64,000 nucleotides of DNA from Aphelocoma coerulescens (Eukaryota; Chordata; Aves; Passeriformes; Corvidae): NCBI RefSeq assembly GCF_041296385.1, contig NC_091014.1, positions 49,432,078 through 49,496,077 of the forward strand, given 5' to 3'. The notes below the pieces were generated by a model. It ran no database searches. It had not been told where the DNA came from and was given only the letters and a program-made list of their open reading frames with translations. Positions 10,701 through 25,700 of the stretch are shown in pieces (position 1 is the first letter of the stretch; every line of letters begins with the position of its first letter). The translations under genes were made by a program, and so were the position numbers.

Positions 10701-13700
10701 TAGAGAGCTCACAGGAAAAGTAACTATGAAATGACACTTTTGCCTCTTTAGGACCATTATTTTAAAGCACATACCGAAAATATTGTCTTGATGCTGTTGT
10801 CAAATGGGAACTGTTCAGAACTTAGAATGTGTAGATTACTATGACTGAGCTTATTGGTGTATTACATGTCCTGGAAGGATCACTTCTAGAACACATATTG
10901 AGTGATATTTTTGACCTTTAAAGTGGCAATTTTAAAAAGATCAGTCAAATGTCTCCTCCTGTTAATGAAGGTATGATGAGAACATCTGGACCTGAAGGGC
11001 CTGTTTGAAAGGTCATAGAAGAGACCTATCAGGTAAAGATGTTTCGTTTGATGGCGGGGGGGGATGTGTTTGTTTGGTTTGTTGGGGTTTTTTGTTCTAA
11101 TCAAGTAGCCAAGTAAATAAAGAGCCAGCTTCAGCTCTTCATGGTCAGAATGATGTGGTTGTGATATCTGTAGCTGAGGTAACAACAGCTTCAACCCCTT
11201 CCCTATTGGAAAAGAGAAGGTAATAGTAAAACTGGTAGTTTATGAAGTTTAAGTGTGTGGAAAGTGAAACTGCATGCTTGGAAAGGTGAGACACTGTAAA
11301 GACAGTGAAGGAAGAGAATCTATTTGGTGTTTCCTATGTGGCTGTATGTCTTAATTATGATGTGCTGCGCAAATGTGACCCAGAATACAGTTCAAAACCT
11401 CAGTGGCCTTCTAAAAGGTGCTCATCTGCTGGCTGAGAGAAAGCTGTGGGCAGTAGGGATGAGATGACCAAGATAGTTCCCACTACAGTGAGAAGTCCTG
11501 CCATGCTGTTCGGCACCTTCAGACTTTGAGTGGGTACATTTCCTTCACCAAGTAACATGGAAATTTGCGTCTGGGAGGAGAAGGGGGTGGAAGGGTTGAA
11601 TAGTCCATAATAGTATAATTTACGACTGTTACTGTACATAGGCTTGGAAATTCTAAGTCTGGCACTTACTAACTGGTTAGAAGGTAGTGAATTCTTTAAG
11701 TTATGTGTATCAGTATCTTTGAGTTGCTGCTGCATAATTTCCTTTCCATTGTTTATTTTATCTGTCCTGTAGCTTTTGGTAAATATTGTTTCCAGGCTTT
11801 TGAGGTTAAAAAGTTCAGTAGGACTTGATTTTTAAAAAAGGAAATTCTACTGCAGGAAATGTTTGTGTATGGTAGAATAAAAAGTACAAGTGGAATAAAG
11901 ACCTATCTATTTCATTGTATAAATCTATTATTAACACTTTCTATATCCAGTTCCTTATCTTCATCTCTCCTAAGAGAAATAGTTGTTACTAGAGGGAGCT
12001 CTGCAAACTGGAGAATTAAACAGCATTCTATTGGTATGTTTTGGGCTTTCTTTAGCCTATCTTAACCGCATTCAGAGAAATAATAAATGAGCCCCTACCC
12101 TCACTACTTCTAGTGATGAAGCTGTGCCTGTTGGGGATTAAAATCATTGTGTATCTTGATCTAGATGCTATTTAATTTGGGATTTGAAAATAGTTTTCTG
12201 CTGATGTCCCATAGTTGTTTTTATTATTTACTGGCTCTTAACATGTCTCTTATGCTCATCTTTGGAACAGTGCTAGGACTAGTACAGATGCTCATGAAGT
12301 TTGCCTGATTAAGCTGATCTCTGGCTGTTCATTTCTATTCAGCAGGAATGCCAAAGGTGAGGTAAGGGATAGGTATCTTCCAAGTTTGAATCCTAGTTGC
12401 TTGCATTTTCTGCTCTTCTTGCTAGCAAAAGACCATGAAAGCTTTGTGCAGTCAAGAGATGATACTTGGAGAAGATGAACTTCTCTTATGCTCTTGTTTT
12501 TCTGTGGCCCTAGCACTGAGAATGCTGTGTGGCAGCCTCATGCTTATAATTCACAGTAGTTGTTTGAAGAGTTAGTTCCTAGGTAATAGGAAACTGAGAC
12601 TGACAGATACCACTACCAAATTGCTGTCTCTGATGTGAACAAATCTCTCTCAAGTGAAATGTGCGGATACTCTTCCATCTTTTGTTTTCTAGAAAATAGA
12701 AATGACTAGAAATATTTTTTTAATGATGCTAGCTCTGGATGGGATTAGAAGATCTTCAGATAAGGATTTATTGGTTTGGGTATATATGCAAAAATATTTA
12801 CATAGATTTGGGTGTATTATTGCAAAATATTTACATTATGGGCAAAGTGGTCAGCTGCACCACCTTACTTTGGCAAATCCTGGATATTGCCACAATTTCA
12901 TTTTAGGCACTTCATCTCTGCTCCACAGTAAGACAAATTTTGCTAGTGGTCATAGACCAGGAAAATGCAGGTATGGTTTTTTTTGTGTTTATTTTTAATT
13001 CACAGTGATAAACTTTTAAGCTAGCTTTTTGATCTGTCTCATGGTGTAGTCCAGTGGATAAGTTGTCATGATGCACAGGAAGTGTAGTAGTGCATTATAC
13101 TATAATAGTAGTGGTGATTAGAGCTAGCGCTGTTGCTGAAGTTAATGCTGTCACACCACAGCCAAGGTATGAGAAATTCTTCTATCCTGCCTTTTGCTTC
13201 TAGGGACTCATCTTGGGGTCCAGTGAATGGTTAAATGGCAGCTTTCTGCTTGTACAAGGGAGGTAATGTGCTCCTGCTCTAAGGAGAATAGGTGTTCAAA
13301 AGTAAAAGTTATGACCTTGCAGAACACAAAATCAACACATCTGACCCAATTGTTGAAGAACACAGATTACTTACAACTTTTTTCATCGCCTCCCTACCCT
13401 TTTTCTTTGCTGAAACTGACTATTCTGATGATCTCTGTGTGTGACAGTAGTGCAGGGAAAAGTGAAATGGTATTTTGAAGGAAAAAAACTACAAAGAAAC
13501 CATGAGGTATGTGAGTTTGTGTTAGAGTACCCTAGTACTCATTAGTTGCAATTAGATTTCTGATGGCTAAGATTTCTGTAAAGCATCCAGTAGAATGCTG
13601 AGTAGTTCTTCTGGTGTATATTGTTATAGTATCTTCTGTAGTCTCTAAGTGAACAAAGGTAGAGGTACATTAAATTAGGTTTCCAGTTTTTCTGAAGTGT

Positions 13701-16700
13701 CATTGGAATGTCAACTTCCTGCACCATGGTCGTTTTCTTCTGAAATATAGAATACCATCTTGGTTAATCTGCTTGGTGATGTGAGCGAGCACCAAAGCTG
13801 TCATTAGTCTAAATAGATCTCAACAAGAAAACCCAGCGTTTTTTCTGTTTGCACGGTTCAGTAGTCCAGAAAAAATGCTTTTAACATGAAATTGAAGTTA
13901 ATGCGATATTTACCTTGACATAATGTTATGACCAACGTGTTCAAAAGTGGATAAAAGTCTTGTGCATCTGCAGGTTGATTATTTCTTGTACTCGTAAGTA
14001 GGCTCAAGTGCTTCAAAAACTAATTAGGAATTGAATGACTGATAAAGTGAGTTGTAAATCTGTCTTTGGTCAAATCTGCCACTTTAATGATCCTATACTT
14101 TCTTCAGATTATTTGGAGTCTATTTCTTAAATTAAGAAATACCATGATCTCTTGGAGATTGTTGCTTTTCAGCAGCTGATTTTAAGTTCATTATGCTGGA
14201 AAATATTTGCAATCCAGAAGTTAGAGGAAAATCTGGAGTCAGATATATTTGAGAAATCCTCATACAGTCCCTGCTTACCTTTAAAATACCAAGATGTTTG
14301 AGGCAAGACCAAGCTTGCATGCAAACAAATATTGAACTGGCATTAATAGCTAGATAGATACTGTTGACTCATGTTAATCATCTTAAAGTGTTTTGTTGCT
14401 ATCTTATAAAATGCAACAAGGAAAAAGACCTGTTAATTATTACTGAGTGTTTATAGCATATTTGTATTTGGAATTTTAGTCTTTTGTTAGTACCAAACAA
14501 ACCAGATAGGCCCTCTGGACAACTGAGTTGAGAAAAACGTTAAGTGTATAAATAGTTTCTGTTTATATCATACAACTTTGAGATACAAATATGACTTATT
14601 TCAGAGCAATATCAAGGTCTTTCTTAGTAAAGAGCGTGCAAATCCTAAGCATGCTTTTTTTCTGTTTTACCTCTTCCCTTTCACAATGCCTATTACAGTA
14701 ACAGAGGCTTCCCAAGTTGGAGAAATGTTATGATCGCTCTGTTTGGATCAAGCAGAAACTGCTAATTTAGGACTAGCATCTCAGCAGATTATTTTGATAG
14801 CCATCTGTATGTGGTGATGATACACTGCAAACTGTTCAAGTAGTGTTGCCAGAGTTGGGTGTAGAATTTATTAGAGCTACAAGTAGCAGAGGCCTAAGCA
14901 AACAAGCAGGATTTTGAAAACTTCAGAGTTTTCTGATTTTTGCCTTTCTTGCACTCACTTTGTAACATCATGTAATCTCATGCCAGAGAATGCCAGGACA
15001 AGTAGGAATAGGGATTTTGCAAACTTGGTTGAAAGTATGTAGATACTAAAGAACTTCTTCCTTATCATTAGAGGAAGAAATGTTGACCTACCAGGTAGAA
15101 AAAATAATGCAAAGAAATGCCAATGTAACATAAATATTTGTAGTTTTGTGTAGTGATGGTGAAACAGCTAGAAGCTTACTTCTCCGGTCACAGGAAAGCA
15201 ATCCCCTCCCACTGTATACTTGAATTTCAAATTAAAACACAAGACCAGAATAATGAGTGATTTTTTTATTTAACTCTGGAGGAGGCTTGTAATGGGTATT
15301 TCTTTTCTAAGTAGAAAACCTGTGTGTATTTGCTTAGTAGGTGTAAATGTTTGTACTGTTTCACATAAGCTTTAGTAGTGATCATGGGAGAGAATAGAAT
15401 TAATTTTTTCTGGGTTTATATGTTTAGTACTCTTATGTCTTCCTATTCCCTTAGAAGAAAAAGATGTGTTCAGTATTAACTGGAAACACCCTGTCTCTCA
15501 TTTCTCCCTCCTGCTCTCAGAAAGCTACAAAGAAAACTGACAAACCCAGACCAGAGGAGAAGGATGACCTAGATATAACAGAGATGAGTAATGAAGACCT
15601 TCAAGAGCAACTTATGAAGTATGGAGTAAATCCTGGCCCAATTGTAGGTAGGTCAACTGAACTAGCAGATATTAATCTATTTTTTCTCACTAAACCTCAC
15701 TTGTGAGTTCTCTAAGTTCCCCTGATACAGGTATTTTTAATATTAATTTTTAATATTAATTTTTAATACCAGTACTGTTGCAATCCTACTTCCCACATAG
15801 GATATTTTATTTGAAATGTTTACATTGAGAAGACTTGAAGCATTGCAGGTGGGCAAGTCTGCAGCTTGCTTCTTGTGTTCTAGGCCAGCTGGAGATGTTC
15901 CAACTTCTGTTCTGAGCTGTGTAACTATTAGTTAAAGTTCAGTGGTGGGATAATTAGGTCTTCTGATACAGAGGCTTAGACTTGGGCCCACTTAAATAGG
16001 AAATACATCTTACATAATAACCTAATAGTATTGAGAGCAGAATGAGAACAGGGAACTTCCCTTTCCCTAGAGCATTTCCTATGCACTGCATTGTGCAGTA
16101 ATGTTTTCCTTTGCTAATGTTTTTTTTTCTAGCCTAGCATTCTGTCCTGTATGCTGGCCTATGGCAGGAGTAGTCCTGACCCCAGCCTAATCTGCCTTGG
16201 GCACTCATCTGTGATGTGGGATCAAAGTGCCTCTCCTTTCAGATTGTGCAGTAGCCTAATGGCAAGGGAATTTGATTTCACAACTCTTCCGAAAAAGATG
16301 TTGACTGTTAGTGTGCAGAGCCTTCTGTGGAATGTTCTTGAAATTCTAGATGGATGGAAATGTCAGGGACTGAGCCTGCAGTCCTGTGTGTATTCAAAGT
16401 CTTATCTGTAATATTTTCAGTTAGCTGATTCTGCATGCCTTGCTATTCATCCTGTACCTTTTGGATAGTACTCAAATATGAAAAACTCAAGAACCTATGT
16501 AGTCCACTGGAAAGACATTCAGATTTGGTCTAATTTAAAGCCATTAATTCTTAAAGGGTATGAACTGTTTCTTGAGAGGCTGCCATTTCTTTTTAATGGT
16601 GGTTTCCTCTTATCAGAAAACTTCAAAGGTTAGAATTTTCTTTCTGCAGCTAACAGGTCAGGCACTAGTCACCTCTACAGAACTTTTTGCCAGCAAAGTC

Positions 16701-19700
16701 CAGATATGGAAGTATGTGCTAGACTTGATACCTTTTAAACAACTCTTAGATCCTCTTAGATCAAGCAAGCCAACCCCATGGCTAGATGGCAGCAAGCAGA
16801 AAGTTCTGTTATTGCTGCTTGCTTGCACCACCTCTGATGCTCATTGGACTGAATTTGCCAACAAGGCAAAGGCAGGGGCATTAATTCCAGTGTAGGGGAA
16901 TTAGAATAATAGTGCAATCTGCATGGAAACTGTTGCAATATCAAACTCACTAAATTTTTTGTGAGGGCATAACAACTTGTACATTGCAACATATGAAACA
17001 AAACATCTAAGAAGCAGGTAAATTCCCTTTTGCTAGATTTCCTTTTTGTAACTTTCAGCATAGGAAGAGGTCTAAATTTATCTAAGAGTTCTCTTGAACT
17101 GAAAAGTTAGAAGCCTTAGAGGCAGAGTTGTGTAGCGGGGGGGGAGGTGTGTGCATGTGTGTATATATGTATAGACACTGTGGGCCTTACAAACTGATTA
17201 AAAATAAAACATTATGTTCAGAAATTCCCAAAGAATATGGAACAGCCAAGTTCTATCAGTCAAGTCAGGAAATATTAAAACTGTATCTTTAGCATGTATC
17301 CTTCCTTGTTATAGCTACTACTAGGAAACTTTATGAGAAAAAGCTTTTGAAACTGATGGAACAAGGTCCTGAGCTGAAGGCACCTGTGCCTCTCCCAGCG
17401 ATTTCAACTACTGAGAACACCAGACAGAATGGGAACAATGATTCCGACCAGTACAGTGATAATGAAGAAGGTAAGACTTGAGTGGAACTTGCATGGGAAC
17501 CATGCAAATTATACATCAATATTACTTGCAGTCAAAACTTAGAGAGTATGGTCTTGCTGTTGGGTGAGGCTGTAAGATACTGCTGTGGGGCCGTGTGAGT
17601 CATGTACTTGATCATGCATACTAGCACAGTGATCCAGGTGCCTGTTCTGGGAAAGGAAACCTTTTGCTGCTGAACTGGTCCCTTTCATCCATTCTCCCCA
17701 GACAGGAGCCTATAAATCCAATAGGCAGGAGAACTGCATATTGGGTGTTTCAATGTTCTTCTCACTTCATACTTAACTACCAGTCCAATTTGTCTTATGG
17801 TGCTCACAGTAGTTACTTACTATTGGATAGTGAATGAATGTTTGCTTATTAAACTTTTGTACTTTCTTGTTTAATGTCTAGGACTTATGATTCAACCCCT
17901 TAATGTGTTCCTTATGGACGTAGTTGGGGGTGGCTTGATTGGTTGGTCCTGGGTGTGTTTTTTGTGGTTTTAATACCAGGTGAGTATCAAGGAAGTGTAG
18001 TGGTGGGGGAAGCGGAACCTAAAACACACCATTGTGCAGTTTACAAAAAATAAAAACAGCACAGGTTTTAAAGAATTACTTGAATGGAATGTTAGAAGAT
18101 GCTTATTTAGTGTGGTTTGGTTTTGGTAGTGGCTTTTTTTTTATTGTTTTTACATGAATTTCCATGGGCATAGGGCAGACAGGGTTGAAATACAGCTAGT
18201 AGTTGGATTGATGTCCCTTGCATATTTGGGCTTGTTTTTCAGTTTTTCTCTTGCACTTTTGAGAGGGAAAGGATGTTAGAGATTGATTTATTAGTTTTTG
18301 GGACAGCCAAGAGCCCAGTCACAACTGACAGCTAACATCTTAAAATTACATATGCTTCATATAATTAGTGAACTGTTCACGCACTGGGGAAAAAACTCAA
18401 ACCCAAAATTTCCCTTCTCCCCTGCCAAAAAAAGTTTTTTATAAATAAATCTTAAATATGTTGGTGTAATGCTATTAGAGTTTTAGAAAAGCAGTGGAAA
18501 TAATACATCCTCTTATTGATGAGATGACTGCTAACCACTTTCTACTGCATCAAAAATGGGTTTTTATGTAAAAGGACATATTTTAAAGGAAACTAAACTA
18601 ACAACTTCAAACAACATTGACAAGCTTCAATACCTTTACTACAATCAACAGTAGAATAGTACTTCAGTTAAAGGAATTGCAATTTGATACCAGTTTCTAA
18701 ATGGAACTGCTGAATTGGTCAAGGCTTATCTGAAATGTAGGATTTTTAGCACAAAATATAAATACATGGGTCAGTGTTTTAAAATAATTTTAAGGTTATT
18801 CTTCAAAAGTCTTTGTTCTTGTACATTCAATAGAGAAATAACTGTTTCACAGCTTTTTAAGGAAATGGTAACTCTTATGAGTTTTGTCGCCTCTTAAAAT
18901 GAATTTTTATTGAAATACATTTGGTTTCAATTGGTACAACAACCAGTAGTATTATAGAAACTAATTATATTAAAACTGGTTGCAGATCCGAAGACTGAGC
19001 TGAGGCTTGAGAAGAGAGAACCTCTGAAAGCCAGGACGAAGACACCAGTAGCACTCAAACAAAAAAGAGTCGTTGAACACAACCAGGTATGTTTATTGTA
19101 GTGGCATGTGGAACAGCTACTAACTGCAGGTGATGTGCTCACTAAACGCCTCACTACTTTTAACATCACATTTGACTAAGTGAGCTATGCTGTTTTTTAA
19201 AAGTTTTTTTAGAAAGCCTGTTCTATTACAGCATGAAAACCTTGTGAATTAACTATAGTGGCTGTTTTTAGCCTGTCTGATAATTTTCAAAGTTATGGTC
19301 TGCTAAAATCTTTTGTCTGACTTGCCAGCTGCTGTAGCACCTCCTAGAGAAGAATAGTAGGCAATCTTAACATGTTTAGTTTAGGAAACCTGACAGATTA
19401 AGTCACATGGGCTGATGGCTTTCTGTTGGATGTTTGTAATCAACTTGATTTAATAAAAGCAGTGGCTTCTTAAAAAAAAATGGAAAAAGGGGTGTGTGAG
19501 TTTTTTTGGTTTTTTTTTAAGGAGTGTTTTTAAATACATGTATATATCAGGTTTGGTATCTATAGATACAGGTATGCATCTATATTCTATATTCTATCTA
19601 TATCTGTCTATATTCTATCTGCATTTTAAATATGTCTGTTTAATGACTTATTTTCATGAAATATGTGCAGTAATGTTTTTGGATATATGCCCATATATAG

Positions 19701-22700
19701 GTGTGTGTATATGTACACACATACACTATCTATATAATATTTTTTTCTTCAGCTATGTTTGTAGCAGCACTACTAGAGTAGACATGAATTTGTTGAAAAG
19801 CTTCTCCTATGAAGAAAAAGAATAACAAATTTAGATCTTCCTGTATGTACTACCTGCCCTTACTTAAAAATACTAGCTCTGCTGTCTTGATGCAGGAGGG
19901 ATTTTACAGAAGCACCTCTGTTTTTCAAACTGCTGAATACAGGGTTTGGTAGTTGATGGCTGATCTGTCCTTGTGATGTGAAAGTGTCACTAAATAGTCT
20001 GTTCTCCAGCTTAGGACACTTAGAGTCTTTACAGTGTTCATCTGACCAGTAAGAAGTGGAGTTATGCTACAGTAGAGGACTTGTATAGAAGCATTCAGTG
20101 ACTCAGAATCTGACTTGTTAATCGCTTGGTGTATTTTAGCAGATGGCAGTGACTTTTCTCAACACTTTGTTAAATGCCTGATGCTGCTATTTAGTGAGTG
20201 TGTTTATGTATAAACATGCTTTAGCTATGGATGTCTCTTAAAGCAGGTAAATTGCTGCTATATGGCCTGGAGTAATACAACACAGTTATGAAGATCCATA
20301 ACTAATTCTGCTTATTTTAAGTTGGAGTTTTAGGGTATGAGCTGAACAGATTTTACTTCAAAAAATTGAAACACACACACAGTTCAATACACCAAATATT
20401 CTTTAATTTGTTCAGACAGCTTCTGCTTGTGATGGGCTTTATAATGAGCATCTGACTCTTTTATGTTCTTGTATTTTAAGAATTACTTTTTTCAAGATTG
20501 TTATTCTGCCAGAAATCCCTGACAGCTTCAGTGCAATAGAGATATTTCATTCTGCTGTCAGCAAACAACATTTATAGTCTTCAGGAGCCCACTTACAGAA
20601 TAAAAGAAGAGATTTAGTGAGGTATTTTTGTGGCATTTTAAGTGATGTTTGTTCACTCAATATTTTTGTCATCCAGTTTTGCTATATTAGTATCAGGTCA
20701 TTACTGTTTTATCTTGCAATCTTGCATGTGCGGTATAGATGCAATATTTTGCAACTTGCATATTTTAATTACCAGGAGTTAATCACAGGAATATCAAAAG
20801 AATTACCTAATTTCAAAATTGCCAAATTCTTCAGAAATTCCCCTTAGTTTGTTAAACCTTTAACCTTTGGACTTCTGTTTGGTTTTTGTTTTGTTGTTTT
20901 TTTATTTTTTTTTAATACAGCAAACAGACAAAACTATCTAAAAAACCTGCAACAAACAGCCCCACCCCCCAGTAAAATTTTGCAGCTGCTTGAAGCCAAG
21001 AACAACTTTGTGCTTTTGGCTAGAAAGTGTGTGTAGTCATGTATTTTGCTGAGAACAAAACCAGAAGGCAGAGAAGATTTTTTTTTTTTCTTTCCTCCCT
21101 TTCTTCCTTTGGAATCGGAGTGTAGGTTTTCAGCTAATGTGTCAAGGATCTATGCTTATTCTGCAGAACTATTTCAACTGTTGTGCACTGTGTGGCATTG
21201 GCTCAAGGATTATGAGAATGGTGAGGCTGAGCTGATGGGCAGTGTGGTATGAGCAGACTTGCTAATTGCTTCTAGGTCCTGTGCAGCCCTTTAGACCAGA
21301 CATACACAGCTGACAAGATTGTCTGTCATTTGGCATGGCTGGGTGTAGCTGTTCTCTTGAGAGTGCAAATAGATATTTATTAAAGTAGACTGCTGCAAAA
21401 GAAATTGGGTGAGGAGGTTGAGCAGGTGTATGGGTCTTACCAGTCAGTTAGCAGTGGAGGGCTGGATGAACTTGAGCTCAGCTGTTTGTGTTTAATTACC
21501 TCTTCATAGTGAAAAGTTGGCAGAAAACCCTAATTTAAATACCCCCTTCTGATCCAGTAGGTGAATCTAGAGTTGGAGTTCAAAACTGAGCCTGATACTT
21601 CATAGTAAGTGGCACTGGACAAAAAGAGGCAGGCTAAACAATGTAAATGTTAAGGAGCAATGTAGAACTACTCTCTCTCCTGAGACTTTGTACAGTGATC
21701 TTCTGCATATGCTGTGTTCCCCTACTCCTCCCTGTATTTTTTTTTTTGACTACCTGTATAGTAACTTGGTAGGTGATAGGTGAGGTAAAGTCATAATCTA
21801 TAGCTCCACTCCTCATGAGTTATTTGACAGTTAAAAGCACATGCAGAAGACTGCTTGTGTACCACAGTGTTGTTGTTTCTCTGGGTAGGTACAGGGTGTT
21901 GGTGTACCTAACACGAGTGTTACGTTTTGGTAGGGTTAGAAGCCTGCTCTGTTGACAGTGAGAATAACTATAACTATAGACAACAATTTTTATTTCTTTT
22001 TTATTTTGTCCATTGACTGTGTTCTGCTGAAGTCTGGATTGGTTTTATGCAGTAGATTCTGGTTTTTCTTAGACTTTACATGCAAGAAAAAAATTGAAAC
22101 TTGGTACTTAAAACATATGATTGAAGTGTCTGAAGAAGAGGGGCAGTTATAAGCGAAGTACTTCTAACTTTCCATTAGAAGATAAGTAATTCCTAGTCAA
22201 GTAGTCTGGGATGGGGAGTTCGTCATTGCTAGTATGAGTGCCTTCCTGCTTTCCTGAGTGGACTGTGTTTGAGTAGAAAACACTCTGAAATTAGTATTTT
22301 TTCTCTAAGCTTCTAAAGAACACCTCTCAAATAAAAAGTATATGGGGTTGAGGCGGGGAGCTGTGATTGTAGGTTGCAGGAAGAAAAGAGAATGCAGTGT
22401 CTGGTAAATATTTAGGGAGGGGTTAGAAGATGTTTCATCAGAAGTCTGTTTAAATTGTAAAGAATTTTGGAGAATTAGGCTGAGATCTACAATTCTAAAC
22501 AAAAAAATCTGTATCTGTTTGGACCTGAGGTCTGTGCATTTGTTTTATAAAGTACTTCAGTGACTTTGGAATGAAGTGAAGCACTTGTGCTCCCTCTGCT
22601 GGGTATGTAGTAGCTGTAATAGAGAATTTATCATAGAACCATAAAGCTGCTCAGCTTCTAGTTCCACTGTACCCTCTCAATTAATAAATACATTTCAGCC

Positions 22701-25700
22701 TTTTCTCTTAACACATTGTTTTGGGGCTAATACTGTTCTAGTGAAGTAATTTCCACTATTGAACCTGTAACTGACAGTTGCAGTGTATAACTTTATCCAG
22801 CAATGTGTGTAACTTCAAAAAACTTGGTAATGCAAGGTGTATGAGGTGTTAATGCAAAGTTAAAAGTATTAACAAAGTAATAATACTTATTTTTAAACAT
22901 AGCCTAATAAAAAAGAAAATATTGTGTCATCTAGAAGAAGCAGATCCGCATCTCCCATCCTGGAGTTAGCTTTGAGGGGGATATTTGCTTTGAGCGTGAA
23001 ATGTGCAGTAAAGCATAGGGAATGATCTGTGTTTAATGCCTATAAAAGTTTGGTGCTTCATGCTGTTAGATTGTGAGAGATCTGTGTCAGGCTTGATTGT
23101 TTAAACCTTCTGTTACATGAAAATTGTTAATTTCATCCCTGTATGTGGAACCTTTTAAGATCATGAAGTGTCTCCCCCTGACCCTGTGGCTGAAGATTAG
23201 TTCCTGTTGAAATGTAGGCTGTGCATAAACAGTTCCCAACTCTGCTTGAGAGAATAGAACCCCATCTGTGTAGAGAAGGTGATGCTTTCTGCTTATGCTC
23301 ATAGATTTATTTTTGTGCGTGCGTGTGTGTAGGCAGGAAATATAATGGTCCTGAAAGCTTCATGTCTGCTGTCCATGACTCGATGTAACTTCTCCTAGTG
23401 TTAGCTCATTCAAGGGCAGTGAGCAAATTAGCAGTTTTTACTGTTGGGTATTATCTATTCAGTTGTGTATTTGAACAACAGTGTGCTCAAATGTAAGTAT
23501 TATGGTCAACACTACTAATCTAGCTAGCTATTCATTAATGAATGTATTAGGATCCACTTTTTTTTGATTGTAGACATGTTGCTTTTAGAGTATGCATGCT
23601 ATTTTGGCCTTTGGTTGTGAGTATCTGATGTTTGGAGCTGGTTTTCATGTATATGATCATGTGTTTGATGCTTGAATAGACCTATTCTCAAGATGAAGTT
23701 ACTGAGACTGTCTGGACAAGTGGATCTTCAAAAAGTGGACCTCTGCAGGCATTTTCTAGGGAGACTACAAGAGTGTCAAGAAGAACACCAAGAAAAAGGG
23801 TGATGAGAGGCTTTTATAATAGACAAGCTTTTTTTTTTTCTCTCACTCTTAGGGTCCCAGTGGCTCTTCTATTCAATTGTTGTCTTTTGTTTGTTTTAAA
23901 CAAACAGGTGGAAGCTACAGCACAGTTGCCTATAGATGATGCTGTAATATCAGAAAATACTTCCATAAATGAAACTATATTGGCTGCAAGCAACAAGACC
24001 CTAGTAAATATTCTTAGTAAATATGTTTAATCAATTGTGGTATTCTTCTGTAACATATCTTCACTGACAGAATCATTCTGTTTTGGACAAATAGAAGACT
24101 ATTTTAAAGAAAGTAAGACTATTCAGTAGTCTTTGAAACCACATACTCAGTATCTGTTTTAATATGTAATGCTCACTTTGAGATGGGACTAGGTTGACAC
24201 CTAGGTGTCTTTTGGGGGGGGAGGGCTGAAAAGAATCACTTTAAAAGCTTAGTTACTTTCTTAATTTAAGTACATGCAGAGTATTTGCTTTTAAGTTTGG
24301 CTTTTCTAGTGAACTAAATAACTTTTGTTTCTAAATGGCTTAAAGGAAACTACTTGGAATGATAACCAGTGTGTTTCCTGTGCTGACCTTGGAGTATGTG
24401 TCACATAACCTTCTTGAGTTAACTTCTAACACGCATATATTCAATGCACATAAAGGTTTTGTTGTTTGGTTCTGCCACCTTGCCCCTTTGCATTTTGTAT
24501 TTTGGCTGTTTCTGAGTTTGAACAATTTTGAATCTCGGCAGGTTGGCAATAGGGTGCCTGGAAATTTCAAGCATGCAGCTCCTACACTGTCAGTCAGTGA
24601 ACTCTCAGACATGCCCAGAAGAACACCAAAGAAACCACTGATGGCAGCTGAAGTAAATAAATTAAAACTTAGATTGCTCTTGCTTACTCTCTGTGAACAA
24701 AATTCTCGTGTGCATGTGCTTATTTCTTAGTACAGAGGGGGTGGAGGATGTCATTGCCCAGGTGACACCAGTCAAAATAAACTAGTGTTGTCACATGACA
24801 TGAGAATTTAAACTTATTTTTATCTTCCCCTTTCAGATTTGTGTGTGTGTGAAAATCTGCTTTTTTCTTTTTTCCTAAGACAAATATGTTTTGATATGTT
24901 ATTTCTCCTTGTGCTGCTATTTTTCTGAACAGAGTATAGATTTTTTTCTTTTAAATTCTTTGAATAGCTCAAAATAGAGTAGACTTGGGTTGTCTCCCTT
25001 TGAGCTTGTGAAACAGCCAATTCTGAAAAAACATAATGTACTTTAATTTAGGAAATTAAGGAGTAGGATTACTATAGACCAAATGCCTGAATTTAAAAAG
25101 CATCTGTAGATTCCTGTCAGTTATCAAGAAAGTAAATAATTCTTTTACTGTTAACCTGTTCAAGCTGTCAAAAGTTATGTCTCTTGGAGAACTGTCTAAA
25201 GCACCTGCAAGTATATGTAATTGTATTAATGTAATACTGTAATGTGGAATTTTACATTGCAAGATACCGTTTGTCTGTTCGTGTAGCTGTAGATAAAGCT
25301 GCTATTAACACTTCATTTACAATATGACTGCAGTGTAGACTTAGTTGTCAAGTAGAAGGTTGTGGGTAAACTTATGATTAATTCCAAACTGCTGATGGTT
25401 TTTTTCAGTCAGTATTTTACTGTACTGTGGCATTGTTTATTACAGCAAGAAGAGACAGATTACCCACATCACTGCTTTTTAAATTATGCTGGCCACAACC
25501 ACTCCTGTGATCTGCTCAACACAGCCATGATAGAGGTGATGGTTAAGTTTTTTTGATCATCTACATCATCGGCTGGCAGGCTATAGGATTTATACAATGT
25601 ATTCTTTATCTTAAAGGAAACTGAGGAGATCGCTGGATGCTTTGAGACACTAAAAGTGACTGGCTGGATGCCAATAATTAAGGTTAAACAAACTTCTAAA

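Noticed and set aside
22628..22690. Possible CR1 end (ATCATAGAACCATAAAG)
   Set aside because: Only the first dozen bases resemble CR1; the following sequence does not continue the match.
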